From Novosphingobium subterraneum (GTDB lineage Bacteria > Pseudomonadota > Alphaproteobacteria > Sphingomonadales > Sphingomonadaceae), in the NCBI RefSeq assembly GCF_000807925.1, contig NZ_JRVC01000018.1, positions 52,512 through 116,511 on the forward strand: a DNA stretch of 64,000 bases, given 5' to 3'. Of this stretch, positions 25,798 through 35,184 are shown piece after piece. The translations under genes were made by a program, and so were the position numbers. Below the pieces are notes generated by a model, which did no database searches, was not told the DNA's origin, and was given only the letters and a program-made list of their open reading frames with translations. Every line of letters starts with the position of its first letter. The first letter of the stretch is position 1.

Positions 25798-28116
25798 ATG
25801 GCAGATGCGGCAACCGAAGCCCGGACCGATGCGCGCACCGTGCGCCTTCAGGTTGCGGGTGCTCGTCAGGAAGAAAGCGGCCACGGCATTGCCCGCATCA
25901 GTCGGCATGTGATGTCGCAGCTGGGCGTGACCGAAGGCGACGTCATCGAGATCGTCGGCAAGCGCGCCACGGCGGCGCGGGTGATCCAGCCCTATCCCGA
26001 GGACGAGGGGCTGGAACTGATCCGCCTCGATGGCCTCCAGCGCGCCAACGCCGATGTCGGTTCGGGTGAGCACGTGGAAGTGCGCAAAATCGATTCGCGG
26101 CCTGCGCAGCGCGTCGTCTTCGCGCCCGCGCAAAAGGAACTGCGCCTGCAAGGACCGGCCGTGGCGCTGAAGCGCAACTTTGCCGGGCGTCCGCTGGTGA
26201 CGGGCGATCTCGTGGCGACCGCCGGGCAGCAGCAGGTCAACCGCACCGACATGCCGCCACAGCTGCGCCAGATGCTCAATGCGCCTGCCTTCGCGCTGAC
26301 CCAGATCCGCCTGACCGTGGTCTCGACCAGCCCGAAGGGCGTGGTCCATATCGACGAGAACACCGAGGTGGAACTGCGGCCCGAATACGAGGAGCCACGC
26401 TCGAGCCGTGCCGACGTCAATTATGACGACGTCGGCGGCATGGGCGATACCATCCGGCAACTGCGCGAGATGGTCGAACTGCCGCTGCGCTATCCCGAAC
26501 TGTTCACGCGCCTGGGCGTCGATCCGCCCAAGGGCGTGTTGCTGCACGGCCCGCCGGGGACCGGCAAGACGCGGCTGGCGCGTGCCGTGGCCAATGAAAG
26601 CGATGCCTCGTTCTTCACCATCAACGGCCCCGAAATCATGGGATCGGCCTATGGCGAGAGCGAGAAGCGCCTGCGCGAGGTGTTCGAGGAAGCGACCCGC
26701 AACGCGCCCTCGATCGTGTTCATCGACGAAATCGATTCGATCGCGCCCAAGCGCAGCGAGGTTCACGGCGAGGCGGAGAAGCGGCTGGTTGCGCAGTTGC
26801 TGACGCTGATGGACGGACTGCACAGCCGGTCCAACCTTGTCGTGATCGCGGCGACCAATCGCCCCGATGCGATCGACGAAGCGCTGCGCCGGCCCGGCCG
26901 GTTCGACCGCGAGATCGTCGTCGGCGTGCCGGACGAATCCGGTCGCCGCGAGATCATCGGCATTCACACCCGCGGCATGCCGCTGGCCGAGGACGTCGAT
27001 TTGCAGGAACTGGCCCGCACCACGCATGGCTTCGTCGGTGCCGACCTTGCCGCGCTGGCCCGCGAAGCGGCGATCGAGGCAGTGCGCCGGATCATGCCGC
27101 AGCTCGATTTCGAGCAGCAGACGATCCCGCAGGACGTGCTCGACAACCTGCGCGTGGAGCGCGACGACTTCCTGCAGGCATTGAAGCGCGTGCAGCCATC
27201 GGCGATGCGCGAAGTCATGGTGCAGGCACCAACCATCGGTTGGGCCGACATCGGCGGCCTCGACGATGCGCAGGACAAGCTGCGCGAGGGCGTCGAACTG
27301 CCGCTCAAGAATCCCGAGGCCTTCCACCGCCTCGGCATTCGTCCGGCCAAGGGCTTCCTGCTCTATGGTCCGCCCGGCACCGGCAAGACGCTGCTGGCCA
27401 AGGCCGTGGCGAAGGAAGCAGAGGCCAACTTCATCGCGATCAAGTCGTCCGACCTGCTGTCCAAGTGGTACGGCGAGAGCGAGCAGCAGATTGCCCGGCT
27501 CTTTGCGCGCGCGCGCCAGGTCGCACCTTGCGTGGTGTTCATCGACGAGATCGACAGCCTCGTTCCCGCGCGCGGCAGCGGGCAGGGCGAACCGAACGTC
27601 ACGGCGCGGGTGGTCAACACCATCCTTGCCGAGATGGACGGGCTGGAGGAACTGCAGTCGGTGGTGCTGATCGGCGCGACCAACCGCCCGAATCTGGTCG
27701 ATCCGGCGCTCCTGCGTCCGGGCCGCTTCGACGAGCTGATCTATGTCGGCACGCCGAGCGTCGAGGGCCGTGAGCACATCCTTGGCATCCACACCCGCAA
27801 CATGCCGCTGGCTGGCGATGTGGACCTTGGTCGTATCGCGCGCGAGACCGAGCGCTTCACCGGTGCCGATCTCGAAGACGTGGTGCGTCGCGCTGGCCTT
27901 AACGCCATTCGCCGTGCGGGCGGCAATGTCGATCAGGTCACCGCGGAGGACTTCGCCGGTGCACTGGAGGCGTCACGCGCGACGGTGACCGAGCAGATGG
28001 AGGAAGAGTACGGCCGGATGAAGGGCGAGCTCAAGAAGCGCGCGATGAATCCGGGGCCGCTTGGCTTCATCACGCCGGGAATGGTCACACCCTTGCGCGA
28101 ATCCAAGCACGGCTGA
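25798..28116 (+). CDS. CDC48/p97-type double AAA+ ATPase
   Basis: This is a 772-residue protein: a CDC48 N-domain pair (residues about 8-190), then two AAA modules. The first has GPPGTGKTRLARAV (K257) and VFIDEIDSIAPKR. The second has GPPGTGKTLLAKAV (K530) and VFIDEIDSLVPAR. Archaeal VAT and eukaryotic p97 share this layout; such machines unfold proteins for degradation. In bacteria the family is patchy but found in sphingomonads. There is no ubiquitin system in the window and the substrate adaptor is unknown. The gene is preceded by the candidate small RNA. Confidence 0.93.
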   Translation: MADAATEARTDARTVRLQVAGARQEESGHGIARISRHVMSQLGVTEGDVIEIVGKRATAARVIQPYPEDEGLELIRLDGLQRANADVGSGEHVEVRKIDSRPAQRVVFAPAQKELRLQGPAVALKRNFAGRPLVTGDLVATAGQQQVNRTDMPPQLRQMLNAPAFALTQIRLTVVSTSPKGVVHIDENTEVELRPEYEEPRSSRADVNYDDVGGMGDTIRQLREMVELPLRYPELFTRLGVDPPKGVLLHGPPGTGKTRLARAVANESDASFFTINGPEIMGSAYGESEKRLREVFEEATRNAPSIVFIDEIDSIAPKRSEVHGEAEKRLVAQLLTLMDGLHSRSNLVVIAATNRPDAIDEALRRPGRFDREIVVGVPDESGRREIIGIHTRGMPLAEDVDLQELARTTHGFVGADLAALAREAAIEAVRRIMPQLDFEQQTIPQDVLDNLRVERDDFLQALKRVQPSAMREVMVQAPTIGWADIGGLDDAQDKLREGVELPLKNPEAFHRLGIRPAKGFLLYGPPGTGKTLLAKAVAKEAEANFIAIKSSDLLSKWYGESEQQIARLFARARQVAPCVVFIDEIDSLVPARGSGQGEPNVTARVVNTILAEMDGLEELQSVVLIGATNRPNLVDPALLRPGRFDELIYVGTPSVEGREHILGIHTRNMPLAGDVDLGRIARETERFTGADLEDVVRRAGLNAIRRAGGNVDQVTAEDFAGALEASRATVTEQMEEEYGRMKGELKKRAMNPGPLGFITPGMVTPLRESKHG

Positions 28117-28126
28117 CGGCAACGCG

Positions 28127-28152
28127 GGCGGAGAGGTTCAGGCCTCTCCGCC
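28127..28152. terminator. Bidirectional hairpin between convergent genes
   Basis: A perfect 10-bp stem (28127-28136 with 28143-28152) with a 6-nt loop spans the end of the convergent kinase gene. No clear T-tract follows. Confidence 0.55.
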
Positions 28153-29460
28153 TTCCAGCGTGAAGTCCATTTCCACGACGATGCCGCGTGCTTCGAAGCG
28201 GCGGACGATCGTGCCGCCCAGCTGACGCTCGGACGAGCGGATCAGGGCTGAGCCGAAGCCTTCGCGGCCTTGCTCTGTCGGTCCAGCCGCTTCCCCGGCG
28301 GCAATCTCTTCCCAGATCACCTTGGCGCGCGAGTCCTCGCTCTCCCAGCGGATGCGCAGCAGGCCGCCGGGAGCGGACCAGGCGCCGTACTTCACGGCAT
28401 TGGTCGCCAGTTCATGCAGGACGAGGCCCAGCGGCACCGCGTGCCGACCCGGCAGGTTCACCGTGCCGCCGTCGAGTTCGCACCGCTCGCTGGAAGAACG
28501 GTACGGCGCGATGACCTTGCCGATCAGCTCGGCCAGGTCGACCGTCTGGTCCTTGCCCGACCCTTGCGTGACCTCGTGCGCGGTGACGAGCGCGTGGATG
28601 CGCTTCGCGATGCGATCCACCGCGGGGGCGGCTGCAGCATCGCCCCGCGCGCTCATCTTGACGATGGCTAGGATCACCGCAAACAGGTTCTTGACGCGGT
28701 GGTTGAGTTCCTTGGCCAGCAGGTCGGCCCGGTCGCGCGCTTCGGCAATGGCGGCGGCGCCCTCTGCCAGAGCCTCGGCCTCGGCCTTGCGGATCGCCTG
28801 CCACAGCCCCAGCGCCAAGGCGCAGACGATCACCACGAACAGCGCGGCCAGCGAAGGCAGGATGCGCGCCTCGGCATTGGCCGCGCGCTGCGCCGCCTGA
28901 TCCAGACGCACCCGCTCGATGTCTTCCAGCCGGGCGACGGCCTTGCGCAAGCCGTTCATGGCGAGCTGGCCTTCGTCGGACAGCAGCCGGGCGTGGGCGT
29001 CGGGAATGCGGCGTTGTTCGACAAGGTCGACCACGCCGGCCATCTCGGCCCACTTGGCATCGCCCAGCCGCGCGATCTCGGCAACGAGATTCGCCTGCTC
29101 TGCCGGCAGGTCCGGCCCCATGCGGTCGCGCAATGCCCGCATGCCGGCGGCATAGCGGCCCTGGCCTTCGCGGTAGGGTTCGAGGTAGCGGGTGTCGCTG
29201 GTGATGAAGTAGCCGCGCTGGCCGGTCTCGCCGCTCATCGTGGCGCGCACGATCTCGTCGAGCGAAGCGATGATGCCGCTGGTGCGGGCGGCCTGCTGGC
29301 GCTGGGTGCGTTCAACTTCGACCGTGGCAATGATCAACGAGAAGGTGCCGATCAGCGCCAGGGCGACGACTGCGAACAACGCAAGCGTGGGGATCCGCGG
29401 CGCACGTTGCCACCAGTGCAGCCTCATCTCCTTGAGGAGGGATTCGTTTTCCCTGTTCAT
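28138..29460 (-). CDS. CHASE3 sensor histidine kinase, HisKA_2 type
   Basis: This is a 440-residue membrane kinase. A first membrane helix at about 24-45 is followed by a periplasmic CHASE3 domain (GETGQRGYFITSDTRYLEPY), a second helix at about 198-220, the acceptor segment ELNHRVKNLFAVILAIVK, and the ATPase box HELATNAVKYG. Such kinases usually signal through the general stress PhyR/EcfG pathway or other single-domain regulators. No partner lies nearby. The ligand is unknown. Confidence 0.9.
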   Translation of the reverse strand: MNRENESLLKEMRLHWWQRAPRIPTLALFAVVALALIGTFSLIIATVEVERTQRQQAARTSGIIASLDEIVRATMSGETGQRGYFITSDTRYLEPYREGQGRYAAGMRALRDRMGPDLPAEQANLVAEIARLGDAKWAEMAGVVDLVEQRRIPDAHARLLSDEGQLAMNGLRKAVARLEDIERVRLDQAAQRAANAEARILPSLAALFVVIVCALALGLWQAIRKAEAEALAEGAAAIAEARDRADLLAKELNHRVKNLFAVILAIVKMSARGDAAAAPAVDRIAKRIHALVTAHEVTQGSGKDQTVDLAELIGKVIAPYRSSSERCELDGGTVNLPGRHAVPLGLVLHELATNAVKYGAWSAPGGLLRIRWESEDSRAKVIWEEIAAGEAAGPTEQGREGFGSALIRSSERQLGGTIVRRFEARGIVVEMDFTLEGGEA

Positions 29461-29629
29461 CCGGGGGGCCTAGACCCTATGGCTTGCATCGGCAATGTAT
29501 TGAAGCGCTTGTGCCTTTGCCTGCAGGGTTGACGCAAATCGCCTTGTCGCCTATCGGCCACCCCCTGATTCCGGCGCTTTGTCCCGCGGCAAGTGCCAGT
29601 CCACAGATTCGATATAGAAGAGAAAAGCC

Positions 29630-29764
29630 ATGAAGCGCACTTTCCAGCCCAGCAACCTCGTGCGTGCCCGCCGCCACGGCTTCCGCGCCCGCACCGCCAC
29701 TGTCGGTGGTCGCAAGGTTCTCGCCGCCCGCCGTGCGCGTGGCCGCAAGAAGCTGTCGGCCTAA
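29630..29764 (+). CDS. rpmH: Ribosomal protein bL34
   Basis: This is a 44-residue basic protein reading MKRTFQPSNLVRARRHGFRA at its start and ending RRARGRKKLSA. It is the textbook L34 sequence. It is followed by rnpA, the standard order near many bacterial origins. The gap to rnpA is 37 bp. Confidence 0.97.
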   Translation: MKRTFQPSNLVRARRHGFRARTATVGGRKVLAARRARGRKKLSA

Positions 29765-29801
29765 GCCTTTCAGCATAGATCCGGTTCCGGCGAAGGCGGG
29801 G

Positions 29802-30203
29802 ATGACCCGAATCGCCACCATCCGGAAACGGGCAGACTTCGTTGCTGCCAATCGCGGAATCCGGGTCGCAAGGCCCGGATTCGTGCTGTTGGTGAACCGC
29901 GACGTCGTGCCTGCCGAAGAGGCCGACCTTCGCTTCGGCGTTACCGTCACCAAGAAGATCGGCAACGCGGTCGTCCGCAACCGCATGAAGCGCCGCTTCC
30001 GCGCCCTGCTGCGCGAAGCCCTGCCTGATGCCGGCATTGCCGGCGCAGACCACGTGATGATCGGCCGTGAAGGCGGCGTCGAGCGCGACTTTGCCCTGCT
30101 GCGCGAGGAACTGGCCGTCGCCCTGTCCCGCGCCGCTGCAGGCAAGGGCGACCCGCCGAGAAAGCGTGGCGGTCAGCGTTCCAGCCACGGCAGGGGCAAG
30201 TGA
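29802..30203 (+). CDS. rnpA: Ribonuclease P protein component
   Basis: This is a 133-residue basic protein that binds the RNase P RNA in tRNA 5' processing. The RNR motif is in NAVVRNRMKRRFRALLRE. The C-terminal tail is rich in Lys, Arg and Gly. The ATG at 29802 (MTRIATIRKRADF) was chosen; the frame is open upstream into rpmH. The stop codon overlaps the yidD start. Confidence 0.95.
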   Translation: MTRIATIRKRADFVAANRGIRVARPGFVLLVNRDVVPAEEADLRFGVTVTKKIGNAVVRNRMKRRFRALLREALPDAGIAGADHVMIGREGGVERDFALLREELAVALSRAAAGKGDPPRKRGGQRSSHGRGK

Positions 30204-30409
30204 AGCGCCTGCTCATCCTCATTGCCCGAGGCTGGCAGCTCGGCCCTTCGCGCGTGCTTCCGCCATCCTGCCGCTACAGCCCTTCCTGCTCGCGATATGC
30301 GATCGAAGCGCTGGAAAAGCATGGCGCGATTAAGGGTGGCTGGCTCGCGGCGAAGCGGCTATTGCGCTGCCATCCCTGGGGCGGGCACGGCTATGATCCC
30401 GTACCTTAG
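30200..30409 (+). CDS. yidD: Membrane protein insertion efficiency factor YidD
   Basis: This is a 69-residue protein with the family motif PSCRYSPSCSRYAIEALEKHG and RLLRCHPWGGHGYDPVP. It supports YidC-mediated membrane insertion. It starts with GTG overlapping the rnpA stop (GTGA), so the two are translationally coupled. Confidence 0.95.
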   Translation: MKRLLILIARGWQLGPSRVLPPSCRYSPSCSRYAIEALEKHGAIKGGWLAAKRLLRCHPWGGHGYDPVP

Positions 30410-30457
30410 GCCGGGTGCCCTGACCAAGACGAATTCAAGATTTAGGACGCGAACACG

Positions 30458-32248
30458 GTGCAGAATCAGCGCAACGTCATAATGGCAGTGATCCTGACGG
30501 GTCTGCTGCTGATCGGCTGGGAAGCGGCCATGCGCTGGTTCTACCCCGCGCCGCCGGCAAAGCCACAGGGGGCAGCGACCGCTGCCAGCACCGATGCCGC
30601 AAAGCCCACGCGCGAAGGCGGACTGCAGAACGCGGCTGACATCGCGCTCGAGAAGAAGGACTTGCGCGCCGAACTCGCCGCCGGCAACCGTGTCGCCATC
30701 GACGCGCCGGGCCTCAAGGGTTCGATCAACCTCAAGGGCGCGCTCGTCGATGACGTGACGCTGGTCCGTCACCGCGAGAACGTCGACAAGAACAGCCCGC
30801 CCGTGCGCCTGTTCTCGCCTGCGGGCACGCCAGCGCAGCACTATGCCCAGATCGGCTGGGTGGGCGAGGGCGTGGCAACGCCCGACACCAACACCGTCTG
30901 GCAGGCCGATAGCGCAAGGCTGGCACCGCAGACCCCGGTCACGCTACGCTGGACCAATCCCACCGGCCAGACTTTCGCGATCAAATACGCGATCGACAGC
31001 GATTACATGATCACCGCAACGCAGAGCGTCGCCAACACCGGCGCCGCACCGGTCGTGGTAAAGCCCTTCGCGCTGGTAAACCGCACCGACAAGACGGCAA
31101 GCGTGGATACCTGGCAGCTCCATTCGGGGCCGATTGCCGCGCTCGATGGCTCGGTGAACTTCGACAACAACTATTCCACCGTGACCGAAGCCCCCGGCCA
31201 GGCCGTCGCGCTCAAGGGTGCAACCAACTGGATCGGGTTTACCGATATCTACTGGCTCTCGGCGCTGATCCCGGATGCCGGGGCCAAGGCCGAAGGTTCG
31301 CTGCGTTCGCTTGGCAACAACGTGTTCCGCGCCGACCTGATCTATCCCGGCGTGTCCATCGCCCCGGGCAAGGCGCGGAGCCAGACGGTCCGTCTGTTTG
31401 CCGGTGCCAAGGAAAATTCGGTTCTCGAGAAGTACGAAGCCACTGGCGTCACCAATTTCAGCCTCGCGATCGACTGGGGATGGTTCCGCTGGTTCGAAAA
31501 GCCGATCTTCTGGCTGCTCGATTCGCTGTTCAAGCTGGTCAAGAACTTCGGCGTGGCGATCATCCTGCTGACGCTGATCGTGCGCGGTGTGATGTTCCCG
31601 ATCGCCCAGCGCCAGTTCGCCTCGATGGCGGCGATGCGCGCGCTGCAGCCCAAGATGAAGGCGCTGCAGGAACGCTACAAGGACGACAAGCAGACCCAGC
31701 AGCAGAAGATCATGGAGCTGTACAAGACAGAGAAGGTCAATCCGCTGGCCGGCTGCCTTCCGATGTTCCTGCAGATCCCGGTGTTCTTCGCGCTCTACAA
31801 GGTGCTGACGCTGGCCATCGAAATGCGGCACCAGCCGTTCGCGCTGTGGATCAAGGACTTGTCCGCGCCCGATCCGCTGCACGTGCTGAACCTCTTCGGC
31901 CTGCTGCCGTTCACCCCGCCCAGCTTCCTCGCCATCGGCGTGCTGGCGATCCTGCTCGGCATCACGATGTGGCTGCAGTTCAAGCTGCAACCGGCGGCGA
32001 TGGACCCGGCGCAGCAGCAGGTCTTCGCGATCATGCCGTGGATGATGATGTTCGTGATGGCGCCGTTTGCGGCAGGCCTGCTGATCTACTGGATCACCTC
32101 GAACATCCTGACCATCGCGCAGCAGAAGTACCTTTACAGCAAGCACCCGCAGTTGAAGGCTCAGGCCGACAAGGACCAGCTCGATGTCGATCGCTCCGTC
32201 GCGCGTGAGCAGAAGCCTGCTGCCAACCGGAAGCCGAAGACGCGGTGA
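30458..32248 (+). CDS. yidC: Membrane protein insertase YidC
   Basis: This is a 596-residue protein. It has an N-terminal membrane helix (MAVILTGLLLIGWEAAMRW), a large periplasmic beta domain, and the conserved five-helix C-terminal core starting near FKLVKNFGVAIILLTLIVRG. The start is GTG. It inserts membrane proteins alone or with Sec. It belongs to the conserved rpmH-rnpA-yidD-yidC block, and its stop overlaps the engB start. Confidence 0.97.
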   Translation: MQNQRNVIMAVILTGLLLIGWEAAMRWFYPAPPAKPQGAATAASTDAAKPTREGGLQNAADIALEKKDLRAELAAGNRVAIDAPGLKGSINLKGALVDDVTLVRHRENVDKNSPPVRLFSPAGTPAQHYAQIGWVGEGVATPDTNTVWQADSARLAPQTPVTLRWTNPTGQTFAIKYAIDSDYMITATQSVANTGAAPVVVKPFALVNRTDKTASVDTWQLHSGPIAALDGSVNFDNNYSTVTEAPGQAVALKGATNWIGFTDIYWLSALIPDAGAKAEGSLRSLGNNVFRADLIYPGVSIAPGKARSQTVRLFAGAKENSVLEKYEATGVTNFSLAIDWGWFRWFEKPIFWLLDSLFKLVKNFGVAIILLTLIVRGVMFPIAQRQFASMAAMRALQPKMKALQERYKDDKQTQQQKIMELYKTEKVNPLAGCLPMFLQIPVFFALYKVLTLAIEMRHQPFALWIKDLSAPDPLHVLNLFGLLPFTPPSFLAIGVLAILLGITMWLQFKLQPAAMDPAQQQVFAIMPWMMMFVMAPFAAGLLIYWITSNILTIAQQKYLYSKHPQLKAQADKDQLDVDRSVAREQKPAANRKPKTR

Positions 32249-32898
32249 CACCTGAAGAAGAAGCCGCCCGCGCCGAACTGATCGAACAGGCACGCCTCCT
32301 CTTTGCAGGCCGTGTCGAGTTCCTCAAGTCGGCCCCTGCGCTCAAGCACCTGCCCGATCCTGACGTGCCCGAGATCGCCTTTGCCGGCCGATCGAACGTC
32401 GGCAAGTCGTCGCTGCTCAACGCGCTGACCGGGCGCAAGTCAATTGCGCGCACCTCGGTCACGCCGGGGCGCACGCAGGAACTGAACTACTTCGAAGTGG
32501 GCGAGCCGACGCGCCTGCGCCTGGTCGACATGCCGGGCTATGGCTTCGCCAAGGCCCCGCCCAAGGTGGTCGAGCAGTGGCGCCGGCTGGTCCGCGATTT
32601 CCTGCGCGGACGTGTCGTCCTGAAGCGCACGCTGCTGCTGATCGACAGCCGCCACGGCGTGAAGCCGGTGGACGAGGACATGATGCAGATGCTCGATGAA
32701 GCGGGCGTCGGCTATCGCGTCGTGCTGACCAAGGCAGACAAGATCAAGGCCAGCGAACTCGAAGCCGTCACGGCCGAGACCATCGCTGCAGCGCGCAAGC
32801 GCACGGCCGCCTATCCCGAAGTGCTCGTCACCTCTTCCGAAAAGAAAATGGGCATCGAGGAACTGCGCGCAGCCGTGCTGCAGGATTCGTTAATTTAA
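32245..32898 (+). CDS. engB: Ribosome biogenesis GTPase EngB/YsxC/YihA
   Basis: This is a 217-residue GTPase needed for large-subunit assembly. G1 is GRSNVGKSSLLN, G3 is DMPGYG, and G4 is TKADK. It starts with GTG overlapping the yidC stop. Length is normal for the family. Confidence 0.95.
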   Translation: MTPEEEAARAELIEQARLLFAGRVEFLKSAPALKHLPDPDVPEIAFAGRSNVGKSSLLNALTGRKSIARTSVTPGRTQELNYFEVGEPTRLRLVDMPGYGFAKAPPKVVEQWRRLVRDFLRGRVVLKRTLLLIDSRHGVKPVDEDMMQMLDEAGVGYRVVLTKADKIKASELEAVTAETIAAARKRTAAYPEVLVTSSEKKMGIEELRAAVLQDSLI

Positions 32899-33289
32899 TC
32901 ACCACTTTTTCTGAATGGTGGGCAAGCGCCTGTTCTCCCCTCCCGCAGGCGGCAGGGGCCGGGGGTGGGCAAGCGGCGAAAACCGCCGACCATTTCCAAC
33001 ACTCCGCCATTACGGAGCGATAAGCGCTGTCCTACAGCCGCGCGCATGACGCAGCCTTCGCGCCATGCCCTACCGCGATCCTCTCCTCCCCGCCTGCCAT
33101 TCCCTCGGCCAAGCCTTGCGTGAAGCGGTGACGGCGCCCGTCCTGTTGAACCAGGATCGCCTTTCTGAAGCTCTACGAGGGATCGAGACGATACACGCCC
33201 TGAACTGTGTAAACCGTGTAAACCCGTTCACGGTCGACACAGCGAACCTGAACGGCTACGCGGCTCGCAGGCGTAACAGGGCGAATACG
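32899..33289. other. 391-bp gene-free region upstream of the GST
   Basis: No convincing coding sequence is seen; the GST frame extends back to 33065 but the added residues have no family match. Near the right end is a tandem direct repeat GTGTAAACC (33207-33215 and 33216-33224), flanked by TGAAC (33201-33205) and GTTCA (33226-33230). This may be a regulatory site of the GST promoter. Confidence 0.6.
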
Positions 33290-33964
33290 ATGAAGCTGAT
33301 CATCGGCAACAAGAACTACTCCAGCTGGTCGCTGCGGGGCTGGCTGGCGTGCAAGCAGTCCGGCCTGCACTTCGAGGAAATCACCGTCCCGCTCTACGGC
33401 GAAGACTGGGACGAAGCGCGCCGGACCGACGAACTTGCACCATCTTCGGGCAAAGTGCCGATCCTGTGGGACGGCGATGGCGAAGACGCACCTGTGGTTT
33501 GGGACAGCCTCGCGATCATTGATTATCTTGCCGACAAGGTCGGGCGGGATCGCTTCTGGCCCAAGGACGAAACCGCGCGCGCCATGGCCCGCTCGATGGT
33601 GGCCGAGATGCATTCGAGCTACCTGCCGCTGCGCCGCAGCCTGCCGATGAACATCCGCAAGCGCGTGGAGGGCGTTGAGATCAGCGCCGAGGTTCGCGCC
33701 GACATCGTGCGCATCCTCTCGCTCTGGGCCGAGGCGCGGGCGCGGTTCGGCAAGGGCGGGCCGTTCCTGTTCGGCACCTTCTGCGCCGCTGACATCATCT
33801 ATGCCCCCGTCGTCTCCCGCTTCATGACCTACGGCGTGCCTGTGCCCGGCTTCGCCATGACCTACATGGAAGCGGTCTGGACGCACGACTGGATGCAACA
33901 GTGGATCGAAGCCGCCGAGAGCGAGGGCTGGACCATCGAGCAGTTCGAGGAGCCCGCGCGCTGA
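33290..33964 (+). CDS. Glutathione S-transferase family protein
   Basis: This is a 224-residue protein. The thioredoxin-like N-terminus reads MKLIIGNKNYSSWSLRGWLA, with the catalytic Ser region NYSSWSLR, then a helical C-terminal domain with FLFGTFCAADIIYAPVVSRF. Members conjugate or reduce with glutathione; the substrate is unknown. It shares one base with the dapE start (TGATG), so the two are cotranscribed. Confidence 0.88.
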   Translation: MKLIIGNKNYSSWSLRGWLACKQSGLHFEEITVPLYGEDWDEARRTDELAPSSGKVPILWDGDGEDAPVVWDSLAIIDYLADKVGRDRFWPKDETARAMARSMVAEMHSSYLPLRRSLPMNIRKRVEGVEISAEVRADIVRILSLWAEARARFGKGGPFLFGTFCAADIIYAPVVSRFMTYGVPVPGFAMTYMEAVWTHDWMQQWIEAAESEGWTIEQFEEPAR

Positions 33965-35091
33965 TGTCTCTTGATCCTGTAATCCTGGCCGAGCAGCTGA
34001 TCGATTGCGAAAGCGTGACGCCCGCAACCGGCGCGGTATTCGACTGCCTGCAAGGAATGCTCGAACCGCTAGGGTTCGCAATCCATCGCTTCGTGGCGGG
34101 CGAAGCACCCGACGGCCCGGTCGAGAACATGTTCGCGATCCGGCGTGGTCCTGAAGGCTCGCGGCACTTCGCTTTTGCCGGGCACCTCGATGTCGTCCCG
34201 CCGGGTGAGGGCTGGACGACTGGTCCCTTCAAGGCCGAGCGCCGGGGCGAGCTGCTCTACGGGCGCGGCGCGGTCGACATGAAGGGCTCGATCGCCGCGA
34301 TGGTTGCCGCTGCGGCCGAGGTTCCGGCCGAGGCCGGAACGCTAAGCTTCATCATCACTGGCGACGAGGAAGGCCCGGCGCGCTACGGCACGGTGCCGCT
34401 GATCGAACTGATCCGCGAAATGAAGACAGAGCCGGACCTGTGCCTGGTAGGCGAGCCGACCTCGGTCCACCGTCTGGGCGATATGGTGAAGATCGGCCGT
34501 CGCGGTTCGGTCAACATGTGGATCACCTGCAAGGGCGCGCAGGGCCACGTTGCCTATCCGCACCTCGCCGACAATCCGATCCCGCGCCTGATCGCGCTGC
34601 TGGCTGACCTTGACGCGCTGGTGCTGGACGAGGGCACGGAGTGGTTCCAGCCGTCGAACTTAGAGATCACCGACCTTGAAGTGGGCAACAAGGCGACGAA
34701 CGTGATCCCCGCCGAGGCGCGCGCGCGCATCTCGATCCGCTTCAACGATCGTCAAACCGGGGCGGGGCTGGTCGCGATGGTCGAGGACGTGGCGCGGCGG
34801 CACAAGGGTGAGGTTCGTGCTGTCATTTCCGGCGAGAGCTTCATCACCCTGCCGGGCGATTACTCGACGCTGATCGCCGAGGCGGTGAAGGCCGAGACCG
34901 GCCTCGACCCCGAACTCTCGACCAGCGGCGGCACGTCGGACGCGCGCTTCCTGCGCAGCCTCTGCCCGGTGGTGGAATTCGGCCTGTGCAACGCGACGAT
35001 GCACAAGAAGGACGAGGCGGTGGCGCTGGAAGACCTGTCCGTCCTCCAGCGCATCTACCGGCGTATCACGTTATCTGCGCTGCGCGCGTGA
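33964..35091 (+). CDS. dapE: Succinyl-diaminopimelate desuccinylase
   Basis: This is a 375-residue M20 metallopeptidase that releases succinate in lysine and peptidoglycan precursor synthesis. Metal and active-site motifs are FAGHLDVVPPG, GRGAVDMKGSIAAM, ITGDEEGPA and the C-terminal FGLCNATMHKKDE. The ATG overlaps the GST stop. It is followed by the second copy of the palindromic element. Confidence 0.95.
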   Translation: MSLDPVILAEQLIDCESVTPATGAVFDCLQGMLEPLGFAIHRFVAGEAPDGPVENMFAIRRGPEGSRHFAFAGHLDVVPPGEGWTTGPFKAERRGELLYGRGAVDMKGSIAAMVAAAAEVPAEAGTLSFIITGDEEGPARYGTVPLIELIREMKTEPDLCLVGEPTSVHRLGDMVKIGRRGSVNMWITCKGAQGHVAYPHLADNPIPRLIALLADLDALVLDEGTEWFQPSNLEITDLEVGNKATNVIPAEARARISIRFNDRQTGAGLVAMVEDVARRHKGEVRAVISGESFITLPGDYSTLIAEAVKAETGLDPELSTSGGTSDARFLRSLCPVVEFGLCNATMHKKDEAVALEDLSVLQRIYRRITLSALRA

Positions 35092-35174
35092 GGCGGCACC
35101 GGCCCACTCCCCCACCCGGCCACCCGCGAGAGTACCCTGAATGGGTGGCCGGGTGGGGGAGCGGGCCGGTGCCG
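35090..35174. repeat. Dispersed palindromic element, copy 2 (inverted relative to copy 1)
   Basis: Arms 35094-35125 and 35143-35174 form a 32-bp stem with one mismatch, around a 17-nt loop. Read on the opposite strand, it aligns with the copy at 10940-11024 without gaps; the central 28 nt differ at only four positions. The dapE stop codon overlaps the left end. It lies between convergent dapE and msrA. Confidence 0.9.
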
Positions 35175-35184
35175 ATCAAAGGCC

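Noticed and set aside
33065..33289. 75-residue N-terminal extension of the GST
   Set aside because: MKLIIGNKNYSSWSLR is the natural GST start; the extension has no domain and overlaps the tandem GTGTAAACC repeats.
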